A DNA stretch of 64,000 nucleotides, taken from positions 5,328,562 to 5,392,561 of the forward strand of contig OZ024810.1 in NCBI GenBank assembly GCA_964017045.1, read 5' to 3'. This DNA comes from Omphiscola glabra. Its lineage: Eukaryota; Mollusca; Gastropoda; Lymnaeidae. The notes under the pieces are model-generated. The model was not told the DNA's origin. It did no database searches and worked only from the letters and a program-made list of their open reading frames with translations. Shown here one piece after another: positions 1-9,780 of this stretch (position 1 is its first letter; each line of letters begins with the position of its first letter). The position numbers and the translations under genes were made by a program.

Positions 1-222
1 CGTTCTGATAATCACCTTTAAATCCAGTCAATTCTTATTGGAAACCGATTTATTATAATATCTACTGTCGCATATCAAACATTCAACTTCCCAGTCATAT
101 AAACCTGATATAGAACTTAAGTATTGGGTTTCCAGTGTGTCTGTAGATAAACATTTAGGTTTTGGCATTTATTTGGCTCACTATATTTAAACTAATGTCT
201 GTGCCTTTTGCTCCCCAGAAAA

Positions 223-1577
223 ATGTCGGATAGTAGTCCCGATTCATCCCTGGATATCCTACTGATGGGTAGAACTGGTAATGGAAAAAGTTCCACTGGC
301 AACGCAATTCTCATGAAAAAAGCTTTTATAGCTAATGCTAACGTCCAGTCTTTGACGGTCGAAGCCTGCCTCGATTTTGCAGAGTTCAAAGGTCGAGCTT
401 TAAAAGTTGTGGATAGTCCAGGCCTTGGTGACAACCGATTGGACAAAGTAGCCGATGTTAAACAGTTAGTGGAAGCTGTTAAGTTTGCTATAGCTGGTAA
501 CCCCAGTGGATACCATGCCATTCTTTATGTCATAAAATATGGAGCTAGATATTCCAAGGAAGATGTAGAGACATTAAAGCATTTGAAAAAAATTATGGGA
601 AATGATTTTATAAGAAATTATGGTATTCTTGTTCTAACCTGTGGGGACAGCTTTGAAAGTGACCCGGAAGTCAAAAGAGATAATCTTTCTTTTGAAAAGT
701 GGGTCGATCAACAAGTTGAGCATAACTTTAAGGAATTGATCAAAGAATGTAGAAAAAGAGTGATATTATTTGATAACAGGGCGGAAGATCTGGCAAAACA
801 AGAGCACCAAGTCACTAATCTTATCACAATGATTGATAAACTTAGCAAAAATGGACTACGGTACACCAACAAAGAGTTCCAACAAGCTGAAAGAGAAAGA
901 GAACGTTTAATAAAGAAATTAGGGAGACCGTATCTCAAAGATGAATATATGAAAGAACTTGCTCTTATTACGTCATGCTTCAGCAAAATCGGAAGTACAA
1001 ATGACGATGAAGAATTGGAGAATCTTCAAAAACTCAGTCTGAGAGCTCAGGAGTTGCACCTCAAAATTTTAGAGGATGATAAAAACACCGATTCTCTTAA
1101 GTCGGCGATTACCACTGTGTCAAATACCAAAGCTGCAATAGATTCGGAAATAATTAAAAAGTCGGCTAATGTGCTGTTGTGGTCCCCTTATTGGGAGTCA
1201 CTTCCCTTTGTTTATGATAGATTTAGGGTTCGGGTTAGGGTGAGCGACAGAGAGACCAGTAGCGTGCAATAACCAAAAAGTCATTTCAGTCAGTCCAGGT
1301 TAAGCAACAGGCTGAAGAGAAGCGAAAAATTCAAGAAGAAGCATCAAAATTACAAAAAGAAAGAGATGATTTTGAAGCACAAAAAAAACTTGAAAACGAA
1401 AGAATTATGAGAATAAAAGAAGAAGAAGAATCAAAAAGAAGAGCCGAGGCCATGGAAAGAGAATATCAAGAACTGAAAAGAAATGAAAGCTCTTCTGGAG
1501 GCATTTTGTCATCCATTGCTAATTATGTTGGTAATCTGGCACCAGTGAGAGCTATAAGGTCATGGCTTGGGGTGTAA
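223..1577 (+). CDS. GIMAP/AIG1-family GTPase, copy 1; C-terminal coiled coil cut off by an insertion
   Basis: AIG1-type (GIMAP) septin-related GTPase, a family tied to immune-cell survival in vertebrates and expanded in molluscs. Seen: G1 GRTGNGKSSTGNA, G3 DSPGLGD, the conserved AIG1 box around YSKEDVETLKHLKKIMGND, G4 LTCGD (LTRGD in copy 3) and G5-like FDNRAED. The start is the ATG at 223, just after a strong splice acceptor (TTTTGCTCCCCAG ending at 218), so a 5' UTR exon lies upstream. The frame is open to a stop at 1270-1272, but the last ~39 codons come from a 111-bp insertion at 1164-1274. Beyond it, a frame open from 1275 to the stop at 1575-1577 (100 codons) encodes the Glu/Lys coiled coil and the hydrophobic tail shared with copy 3. 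A possible poly(A) signal AATAAA is at 1712. As it stands it would make a ~349-residue G-domain protein without the coiled coil. It may be a pseudogene or a truncated variant. Confidence 0.85.
1164..1274. mobile_element. 111-bp MITE-like insertion in GIMAP copy 1 with 8-bp target-site duplication
   Basis: The 8-mer AAAAAGTC occurs at 1156-1163 and again at 1275-1282. Deleting the 111 bp plus one 8-mer brings the two halves of copy 1 into a frame that aligns residue for residue with copy 3 (IDSEIIKKSFQ against IDLEIGNKDFL). The ends are weakly inverted (GGCTAATGTG... and ...GCAATAACC; about 11 of 19 positions). The interior holds a telomere-like stretch TTTAGGGTTCGGGTTAGGG near 1223-1241. An 8-bp duplication suits hAT-type insertion. 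The total shift of 119 bp breaks the reading frame. Confidence 0.75.
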
Positions 1578-3323
1578 TGTTTTGCAAACTATCAATCAGA
1601 CGTCTTATTCATATATACCAGGTATATCATGGCTGCAATTTATAACGAGTTAAAGTGAGTTGATATTCATAGAACTTGGAGCCATACATATCTTTTGCTT
1701 TGTTTGTTTTTAATAAATTCATGCTACTGTTCCTTTAAAAAGGCTAAATGAAATATTTTAAAATATATTTTTATAATTTTTTTAAATCCATGAGAAAAAA
1801 AAACAGGAGATAACGGGTAATTCTTTAAAAATGTTAAATATTTTTTAAAAGGTGACATATTGTGATTTTTATTTTTTTTAAATACAAGTAACGTATATTT
1901 TTTGAATTACTTTTGACAAAAGGTTCATGGTTTTTTTAATTTTATCCCAATATTATCTAATTATTTACCATTTTCCAATCTTAAATTATTTATGCCTATT
2001 TCGCTTGTTTATCCCGATGTCTTGAACAACATTTTTTCTCAGCTAGCGTCACTAGTAATTAGTCATATTTCATTAAAATGCATACTTGTATTCTAACCAA
2101 AATTGTATAACTCATTATATACGTGTATTTCTGGCTGTATTAAAATAGTTTCTATATATTTATGTTAGGCTATATTTTTAAATCCTTTATATTAACTCTG
2201 CTTTCGTTTGTGGGTGACTGGCTGGATGGCACGGTTAATTGGCCAACTTGCCGTCAAGCTATCGAGCTGAAACTTGTCACACAGACTTGTTTCCGACAGG
2301 GTTTCTTTCAGCCATCTCTCAGGGGGTGGGGCATAATATATCAGTGTTTTTTTAAAAAAGATTTTTAATAAAACTGTATTTAATTACCCTTCACATCAAT
2401 AACAAGGTCTACAAAATTAATAATAGTTCTTGCTAAGTCTCATTCATGCGCAATCTATTTTCAAATTATATTTCATCATAAAAGCATTACTTTTAAAGTA
2501 AGGATAGGTATTAATTATAAATTGTTTAAAAAATAAATATATTTAATAGATTCCATGTGTGTTAAGTTATATAAAACGGAAACTTTAAAAAATGAGATAA
2601 TTTTTTTAAAAATTAAGAATTTAACGGTTGCATACAAAAAGTGCACATTTCAGCAATTATTGTATCGAAAGCGCTTGAGTTTTCTTTTAATGTGCTACTT
2701 TTGTAACAATGTTTCATGCATAACAGTTTAACAGAGGCTAAAAAAATACATAGCCTTATTTATAACGCCCCACCTAATTGCACAAATTTAAAAAAAATAT
2801 TTGTTTTAATGATGGGAATCTATCAGAAAGATAGAAGAGAGAATGAAAAAAAAATTTTGTGAACTAGCATTTCGATTGTCGTTTCTATATAAAAAAAATT
2901 TGTTCGTACTAGTTTTAGAAAAAAAATCTTATTCCTAATTTGTTTAATTTAAAGTAAATTCTGTGGATTTGGTTTACAAAAAAATGAATGTTTTTAAGTA
3001 CATCTAAGAGGCTATTTGAAATATATCTGAAAAATGTTATAGTGTTTTGAAATTACAAATAAACATTTCAATCAACTGAATATTGGGAAATATATACTTT
3101 ATCTGCATTCTATTTTCCTTAGATAAAAAAAAAACACATTAATAAATATATAAGTCTTTTTTGTAAACAACTCACGTCTTCTTAAAATAGTAAACGCATA
3201 AAAATAGATAGACCTTTCCAATTAAGTTTTCTTTTCGTTTTGACTCTGGTAAAATTTGGAAATATTTAGAAATGGTTGTGGTCTAATTATCATAAGGAAG
3301 TATTTTTTTTTCCATTTTCTTTT
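1578..3323. other. AT-rich 3' flank of GIMAP copy 1, no gene seen
   Basis: Long A and T runs, with no ORF or RNA gene that I can support. The stretch about 1940-2160 (CCCAATATTATCTAATTA, CTATTTCGCTTGTTTATCCC, AGCGTCACTAG) is repeated with divergence at about 12764-12990 behind GIMAP copy 2, so it is part of the duplicated unit. 2205-2340 is less AT-rich and may be an old repeat, unidentified. Confidence 0.5.
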
Positions 3324-3695
3324 CAGCATATAAAATCATGTTTGTGTTCAACATATAAAAATCATGTTTGTGTTCAGCATATAAAATCATGTTTGTGTTC
3401 AGCATATAAAATCATGTTTGTGTTCAGCATATAAAATCATGTTTGTGTTCAGCATATAAAATCATGTTTGTGTTCAGCATATAAAATCATGTTTGTGCTC
3501 AACATATAAAATCATGTTTGTGTTCAGCATATAAAATCAAGTTTGTGTTCAGCATATAAAATCATGTTTGTGTTCAACATATAAAATCATGTTTGTGTTC
3601 AACATATAAAATCAAGTTTGTGTTCAACATATAAAATCAGGTTTGTGTTCAGCATATAAAATCAAGTTTGTGTTCAGCATGTAAAATCATGTTTG
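3324..3695. repeat. 25-bp minisatellite, about 15 copies
   Basis: Tandem units of CAGCATATAAAATCATGTTT plus GTGTT, with single-base variants (CAACAT, ATCAAG, ATCAGG). No coding potential. It is flanked on both sides by AT-rich DNA without genes. Confidence 0.9.
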
Positions 3696-4144
3696 CAGTG
3701 CTTTTTAGTGATGTAAATATTTTTATCTGTTTTGTGTTGAAAATTCATTTATAAATTAAGTAGCTACAAAATAACGTAAAAAGTTTTTAAAAGCCATATT
3801 ACTATTTACATTTTGTTTTTTGCATTACATAAACAGATCAAGCAAATGTCCGTTTTGCCCCCTATTTTTTTTGCAATCTCTATTGAAAGTTGATAATTAA
3901 GAAAACATCCTCAGCTCATCTTTAAACCCCTAAAATATCCGAGGCACCCAGCATCGTAAGGGTTACTGAGTGCATACGATGGTTCTAAGGTTAAGTGACA
4001 CCTACATTTTTAAATTGAGATCTCTTCCGTTGCACTCCAATTAGGTGTAGAATGTTGCAAAACTGCATTCAGATATGTTATAAAATGCATTCTTAAAATT
4101 TTAATTTATCAAAAATTTTCTATAGACTATAAAAATTTAATAGG

Positions 4145-4275
4145 ACAGTGGTCGGCAAACCGCAGCCCGCAAGCCACGTGCGGCTCTTTAGCGATCTGAT
4201 TGCGGCTCGGCGAGTCGACTACAAATGGGTTTTGACTCCGAAAAACATGGTTCTTGACAAGTTCTTGATAAGTAA
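4145..4275. mobile_element. hAT-like transposon end, also present at 13083-13210
   Basis: Begins CAGTGGTCGGCAAACCGCAG and continues with the 'GCGGCTC' motif typical of hAT MITE termini that read CAGGGGTCGGCAAAC. The same ~130 bp, including TTTTGACTCCGAAAAACATG and GTTCTTGACA, recurs at 13083-13210. No second terminus was found, so this is a fragment. 3696-4144 and 4276-4920 show no gene. Confidence 0.5.
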
Positions 4276-4919
4276 TATGATTCTCAAATTTTTTAAATCT
4301 TCCTGCTGCTGATTTTTGGCTCTTTTGACTAATGAGTTTTCTGACCACTGTAATAGGCGATTTTAAGCTAGGGCAAAAGCTTACCCTAAAGGGTGACACA
4401 ACTAGAATAAATATATGCGGAATTTAAGATGTCTTTAATCATTATTAAGGATAATGGGCACACCCAACCGAAAATTTGAAATGCAACCTCAAAATTGTCT
4501 AAAAGAAACAACAAATTCAAGTATGCGCCAAAATGTACCCTTGCATTTTGAATTTGCCCGACTGTCTCTGGTACCCTAAATTTCTGCACCCCTTTACTCA
4601 CGCTGATCAATGGTACATTATGGGGTTGATTATAAGCTTGTGCCAAATTATTAATCTGGGGCACGCCACAAACTGAGTGAGTTCAGTTTATGTATGATAC
4701 TAGACGCCATAATGCTTCCCACAAAACATTAAAAATGTCCTTATCCGTTCAAAATGTGTAATAGAAACATTGAATTCAAGAATAGTGCAAATTACACCTC
4801 TTGATTATTAAATAACCAAAAATTTTCTGGGGAGCAGGTTCCCCAGACCCCTCAATCGACAAGATTCATCAGTGCCCTCAATTTGCGCCTTATTTTCGAT
4901 GAAAATGATCACGGATTTT

Positions 4920-5345
4920 GATATAGATAGATACACTGCCTAGTGGCGCATCTATTACTGCCACCATGGGCGGGCAAATATTTTTGTTACCCTCCCTTTC
5001 AAGATACAAACTCTGCAGTTGTCCGAAAAGGCCACATCTGCATATAAAGAAAAAGTGACACCTCGGTGGACCCGCTCCATCTCAACGCCACTAGCAGGGG
5101 CATATCTACAGTGTTTTGTGTGAGGGGGCAAGATTCATTCTCCCCCCCCCCCCAATCAAGACTGAAACTGATTATTTTCAACTATCAAATATCACCAAAT
5201 ACCCCCCCCCCCCTAGTCTGGCGTCCGAAACATAATGCCCCCATCTGCCACCACTTAGATACGCTTCTGGCCACTGGAAAATGACACCCCGCCCCCGAAA
5301 ATTTGAAATCCCCCCCCCCCGGGAAAAATTTCTGAAAGAAACACT
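4920..5345. repeat. Degenerate repeat-derived region with C homopolymers
   Basis: Contains 'CTAGTGGCGCATCT', 'CGCCACTAGCAGGGGCATA' and several 8-12 base C tracts. The wording resembles the 'AGTGGCGTAGC ... GGGCGCC' repeat family also seen at 8815-9003 and 63598-63700. Boundaries and class are uncertain. Short ORFs here are artefacts of the C tracts. Confidence 0.35.
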
Positions 5346-5364
5346 GGTTGCCGATGACAACATT

Positions 5365-5994
5365 CATTATTATTATTATTATTTGTTGTCTTATATAGCG
5401 CGGTACCCCAGCCTAGGGCTAGGCTCACCGCGCTGTACATAAAAATATTAGAAAAAGAGACATAATCGTGACAATAACATAAAATACATATGTGTAATAA
5501 AAACAGATGTATAGAGACAAAAGAAAAACTAATGCATATTCACCTCATCCACCCCAGAACTTTTACATGACAAGCCATGGACGGCGGCCAGCAGCATCGT
5601 TTATCTGTCAGATTTGGGGAATCAGTCGGGGTAGTAGAGTTTAAAGAGATGTGTTTTGAGTGCAGTTTTGAAGGCTGTGATAGTTGATATATTGCGGATG
5701 TGTAGTGGAAGAGAATTCCATTGTTTGGGGGAACAGTAAGAGAAAGATCTTTCACCGTATGTTTTTGTGCGAGTCTTGGGGACAGAAAGAATACGCCCGT
5801 CTGCGGAGGAGCGAAGCTGTCGAAGGGGTGAATAGACAGAGAGAAGTTCGGTTAGATAGGAAGGGCAGGAATTCGAGAAAAGGTTGTGGCAGAGAACAGA
5901 GAGTTTATAGTCAATCCGTGCTTGTACAGGTAGCCAATGAAGTGAATGAAGTAGTGGTGTGACGTGATCACGTTTTTTTGCCTTTAAAACTAGC
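5365..5994 (-). mobile_element. L2-like LINE, 5'-truncated 3' end
   Basis: Read on the - strand, it encodes decayed segments of the C-terminal part of an L2/CR1-type reverse transcriptase ORF ([14 protein letters not shown] near [23 protein letters not shown]). It ends in a 3' UTR with the 'AGCGCGGTACCCCAGCC' motif and an (ATT/AAT)n tail at 5365-5382. A sister copy lies at 51420-52006 on the + strand. Both begin at nearly the same 5' point. Confidence 0.8.
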
Positions 5995-7182
5995 CTTTAA
6001 AAATTTTCGAAGTTTTACATCGTCGATTTCCTTACTTTTGCGTATGGTAATCCTTTCCATTCATCTATGTCCAGCAACACTGTCAATTCATCAAAGTTTG
6101 GTAGATGGAAAATAAAGCTATATTTTGAAATATTCGGATTTCAAAGTTCGCAGAGAACACTAATTAGAATACCAACACGTTCTTTCGTTTATTCTTAAGT
6201 GATGTTTTGTCGAAGATGACAGTAGCTGTAAAAAAAAAGATTACCAAGATCTGAAAAGAAATTAATTGGTTATTCAAGGCATCGTGTCATCTGTCTCTAA
6301 TTGTGTTTGAAATGTGCTCCCTGTTAACGCCGTTAGCCTATGGGTTAGTAGTAAAATTTTGCTGACTAAATCAAAACAGTCTCCTTATAGCTCTCATGCT
6401 TGTCTTATGTCTAAAGCTAAGGCAACATTTGGGTCTAACAACAAAGCAACTTTATCTAAAAATTCAAATCGAGCAAAAAATATTATTTTAAAAAAAAACT
6501 ATACATTTTGTTACTGTGAATTACTTATAAATTAAATATTGTTTAAGAATAAATAAATATATCATGGGGACCTAATCCTACATGATAATCACAAGTAATT
6601 TTTCTCTGTAAAAGGGAAAGAAGAAAATGTAATCCGTCAAATTAAAATCAGTTACTTTGATTTTAATACGACTTTGTGATAGCCCAATATAAACGTGGAT
6701 GTGTTAGATTCTATTTTTTTAATTTACTACTACTGCAATGAATGGAATTAATTCTGAAATATGTTTTATACTTTATTTTACAGTTATTAAAGTGTAAGAA
6801 ATTTAATTAATTTAGGACCAAAATGTATTTGGATGACAAATGAGAATATGGATATTGTGTTGATTTTAAGATATAAAGACATAGTACATAGTAACAGCTA
6901 CATTTACAATTTTAAATTTTAATTGAGTATAAACGATTAATCAATGTTGTTGAACTCTCTCTTATCCATTTATTATTTTAATATGTTCCATTTTCAATGT
7001 ACTTATTGTCAGTAGTTATTAGTCCTTTTGAAATAAATAAAGTTTTAAAAATAAGTTTTCTCATTGACATTTATTTTTCTATAAACAATTTTTAAGCCAA
7101 TGATAATTTTATATTGTAAAACTTATATTTGTAGATATCTTTTACACTAATTCAGTCAGGTGAAATATGTGAGTTTTAATTG
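5995..7182. other. AT-rich spacer, no gene seen
   Basis: Only short chance ORFs in A/T-rich sequence. No repeat of note and no splice-bounded coding exon was recognised. Confidence 0.4.
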
Positions 7183-7695
7183 CGGCAAGAGTGTACAAGA
7201 AGTGAAGTCGTCAAAAGGATAACTCCACCGTTAGTAACTTATTGAAAGACATGGAGACACATTGTCACTTTATTGTGGTTATGATGTTATAGACACATTG
7301 TCACGTTATTGTGGTTATGATGTTATAGACACATTGTCACTTTATTGTGGTTATGATGTTATAGACACATTGTCACTTTATTGTGGTTATGATGTTACAG
7401 ACACATTGTCACTTTATTGTGGTTATGATGTTATAGACACATTGTCACTTTATTGTGGTTATGATGTTATAGACACATTGTCACTGTATTGTGGTTATGA
7501 TGTTATAGACACATTGTCACTTTATTGTGGTTATAATTTTACAGACACATGGTCACTTTATTGTGGTTATAATGTTATTATCACATTGTCACGGCAAGAG
7601 TGTACAAGAAGTGGAGTCGTCTAATGATAACTTCACCGTTAGTAACTCGGTGAAAGACATGGAGACACATTGCCCCTTTATTGAGGTTATAATGT
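7183..7695. repeat. 36-bp minisatellite inside a ~100-bp direct duplication
   Basis: About 9.3 units of 36 bp (GACACATTGTCACTTTATTG TGGTTATGATGTTATA) run from 7256 to 7591. A unique leader (CGGCAAGAGTGTACAAGAAG ... CCGTTAGTAACT ... GAAAGACATGGAGACACATTG) lies at 7183-7265 and again at 7592-7680. Because 36 is a multiple of 3, the array reads open as a 12-residue repeat, but it has no gene context. Confidence 0.85.
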
Positions 7696-8514
7696 TTTAA
7701 AATTTAAAAATTATAAAAATTGACTCTTTTCATAAAATGTTTGTCAAAGGATGCACAATATCAGAGAATTTGGGAATAAATTTAATTTGTTATAATAATT
7801 AACAAGTCCCAACAAGCTCCTCACTTCTTTCTTAGTTCTAGGGGTTCTCAATTGGAGGATTTTCTCGATATCATCTAGATCAGGTCCTTGCTCCCCTTGT
7901 CACTAATACATTGCCCTAAAAAGGTAACGTTAAAGAAGCCACGTTCTAGTTTGTTTATTTTTTTCGGTAAATGTTGCTTCCTTTCCTTACATACAAACCT
8001 TATGTATGGTGTTACGTTTTGTTATAAGTGCAGAGAATTTAATCTCTTATTTGACTACATGGCTCGTTGACAAATAGAACACAACAAAAGGATGATACCA
8101 TAAATTATATACAATAATAAAGAAACGATGCCCAAACTAAGGCTAATTGTAAATACTGATTTATTAAGTTAATTAAAAAAATTACAAAATAGAAAAAATA
8201 AAAAAATAAAGCTTTGAATTACATTACGGCTATGACTTGTACCGGTACAATGTAGAAGAAGGTACAATGTTGAAATTGGGACATAATAGCAAATCGCTAT
8301 CAGCTCAATCTCTCTAGGCGTATATATAGTATGTTTCAAAGACATTTCTAGAAATGGGTTCGGCATTCAATAAGTCCGTCGAGACTCGTGTCGTATATTC
8401 TACAGATTTCTATTTTTAAAGACTATTTATTTGTAAACAAGGCAAGGGAGGCTATTTTTAATTAAACCACACCCATTTGTTGCCAACCGTGGGTTCAGTC
8501 AAAGTTCATGCACG
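7696..8514. other. Spacer, no gene seen
   Basis: AT-rich DNA with short ORFs only. Nothing was recognised on either strand. Confidence 0.4.
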
Positions 8515-9610
8515 GAGAAAGATGACGTAAACGCGTCGTCTACATACCAATGATTTCTCTAAATTCCTCCCAGGTTGATGGTCATGATGACGGTCATGAT
8601 ATTTGACCACTCTGTTCATGCGATAGGTTTTGGGAGACAAACTCTACTTAATGGTAATAATAAATTTGGTAGCAAAGTCGAATACCTTGATATTGCCCAT
8701 CCCAGAATAAATCCATTTTGTCACATCGTGTAGGTTTAAGTAGTAGTACATAGTCTCCTACTTCAATTTTATTAACAATAGCCTTTGTCATTACGTTCTT
8801 TCATGTTAACGTTGACGTCTGTGAGGGGGGGGGGGGGGCAAGGGGGGATCATGCCACGGGCGCTACTCACAAAGGGGCGCCAAATGGTATATTTTACTAT
8901 AATATTGTATGGTTTTCGAATAGGGGGGGCGCTAAAAAGGTATTGGGGGCGCTAAAAAGGTATTGTGCCCCGGGCGCGAGTTAAGCTCGCTACGCCACTG
9001 GCGTCGTGTCCAATAAATATTGGGATACAGTATCTGTTTCTCCATTTATGAAATCATCAGTAAATAATAGTTTCATTACAGACTATGAGCCTCGGACTTC
9101 ACGTACATATACCATTTCATAGGGTGAAAATATGGATGGCAACATTAGGCGCTTCTCTAAGGGCAAATAAGGCTGCACATATATATCCCAGTTATTGGAG
9201 CCATTGAATCTCTCAACCAGCCCATTCGAACGGGGGAAGCGGGGGGGGGGGGTTAAAAACAGCAAAAAACATACAAACCAAATGGAAACCTGAACATTTA
9301 CCTCAAACTTAACAGAGTTCCATTATCAAAAGAAAAAAAATTCCTCTGGGAACCTATCCTGAAAAAATGGTACTTAATATTTCCAGTCTCTGCACTGGTC
9401 TCTTTTAAGACACCATCTTCAGACCATCTTGTTGCCGTGTAGTTATTGTAAGGATGAACCTGTTTTTCCTGGTGGTCATCTGCATCGGACCGACTAGATC
9501 TATTTTCGTCCTGGATACCTGGCCTTTCGGCTTATGCCATATGTTTTAATGTATTGTTTGATGTCTTTATCTATCCCAGGCCAATAAAGTTGGTAACAGT
9601 CTCTTACTGC
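8515..9610 (-). mobile_element. Ty3/gypsy-type LTR retroelement integrase remnant
   Basis: On the - strand, several frames recall gypsy integrase in order. First is the zinc-binding end (YWPGIDKDIKQYIKTYGIS, from about 9600). Next are catalytic-core pieces (GPMQMTTRKNRF-like, RFPEEFF..DNGT), then PRSNGLVERFN and FSPYEMVYVREVRG near 9083-9250. Last is the C-terminal part (VGDYVLLLKPTRCDKM, RMNRVVKYHDRHHDHQP, about 8540-8790). It carries many frameshifts and stops and no LTRs were recognised. A repeat at 8815-9003 interrupts it. It is dead. Confidence 0.75.
8815..9003. repeat. G-rich MITE/SINE-like repeat interrupting the gypsy remnant
   Basis: Starts with a G tract and includes two copies of GGGGGCGCTAAAAAGGTATTG. 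It ends CCCCGGGCGCGAGTTAAGC TCGCTACGCCACTGGCG. The reverse complement 'CCAGTGGCGTAGCGAG' matches the start of the repeat at 63598. Class unknown. Confidence 0.5.
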
Positions 9611-9621
9611 ACTTTTATTAA

Positions 9622-9780
9622 TGGGGAGATTTGAATCACTAACACTAACTGTGGGGAGATTTAAATCACTAACACTAACTGTGGGGAGATTTGAATCACT
9701 AACACTAACTGTGGGGAGATTTAAATCACTAGCGCTAAAGGTGGGGAGATTTAAATCACTAGCGCTAAAGGTGGGGAGAT
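9622..9780. repeat. 30-bp minisatellite, ~5 copies, forward orientation
   Basis: Units of ATTTGAATCACTAACACTAA CTGTGGGGAG with a variant 'TAGCGCTAAAG'. It lies inside the 5' part of the gypsy integrase remnant. The same unit occurs in reverse complement at 20391-20641. Confidence 0.85.

Noticed and set aside
3324..3695. Regularly spaced direct repeats resembling a CRISPR array
   Set aside because: Contiguous 25-bp units without unique spacers in a eukaryotic genome: a minisatellite.
7262..7624. 120-codon open frame
   Set aside because: Made of a 36-bp satellite that is a multiple of three. No splice sites or conserved protein.
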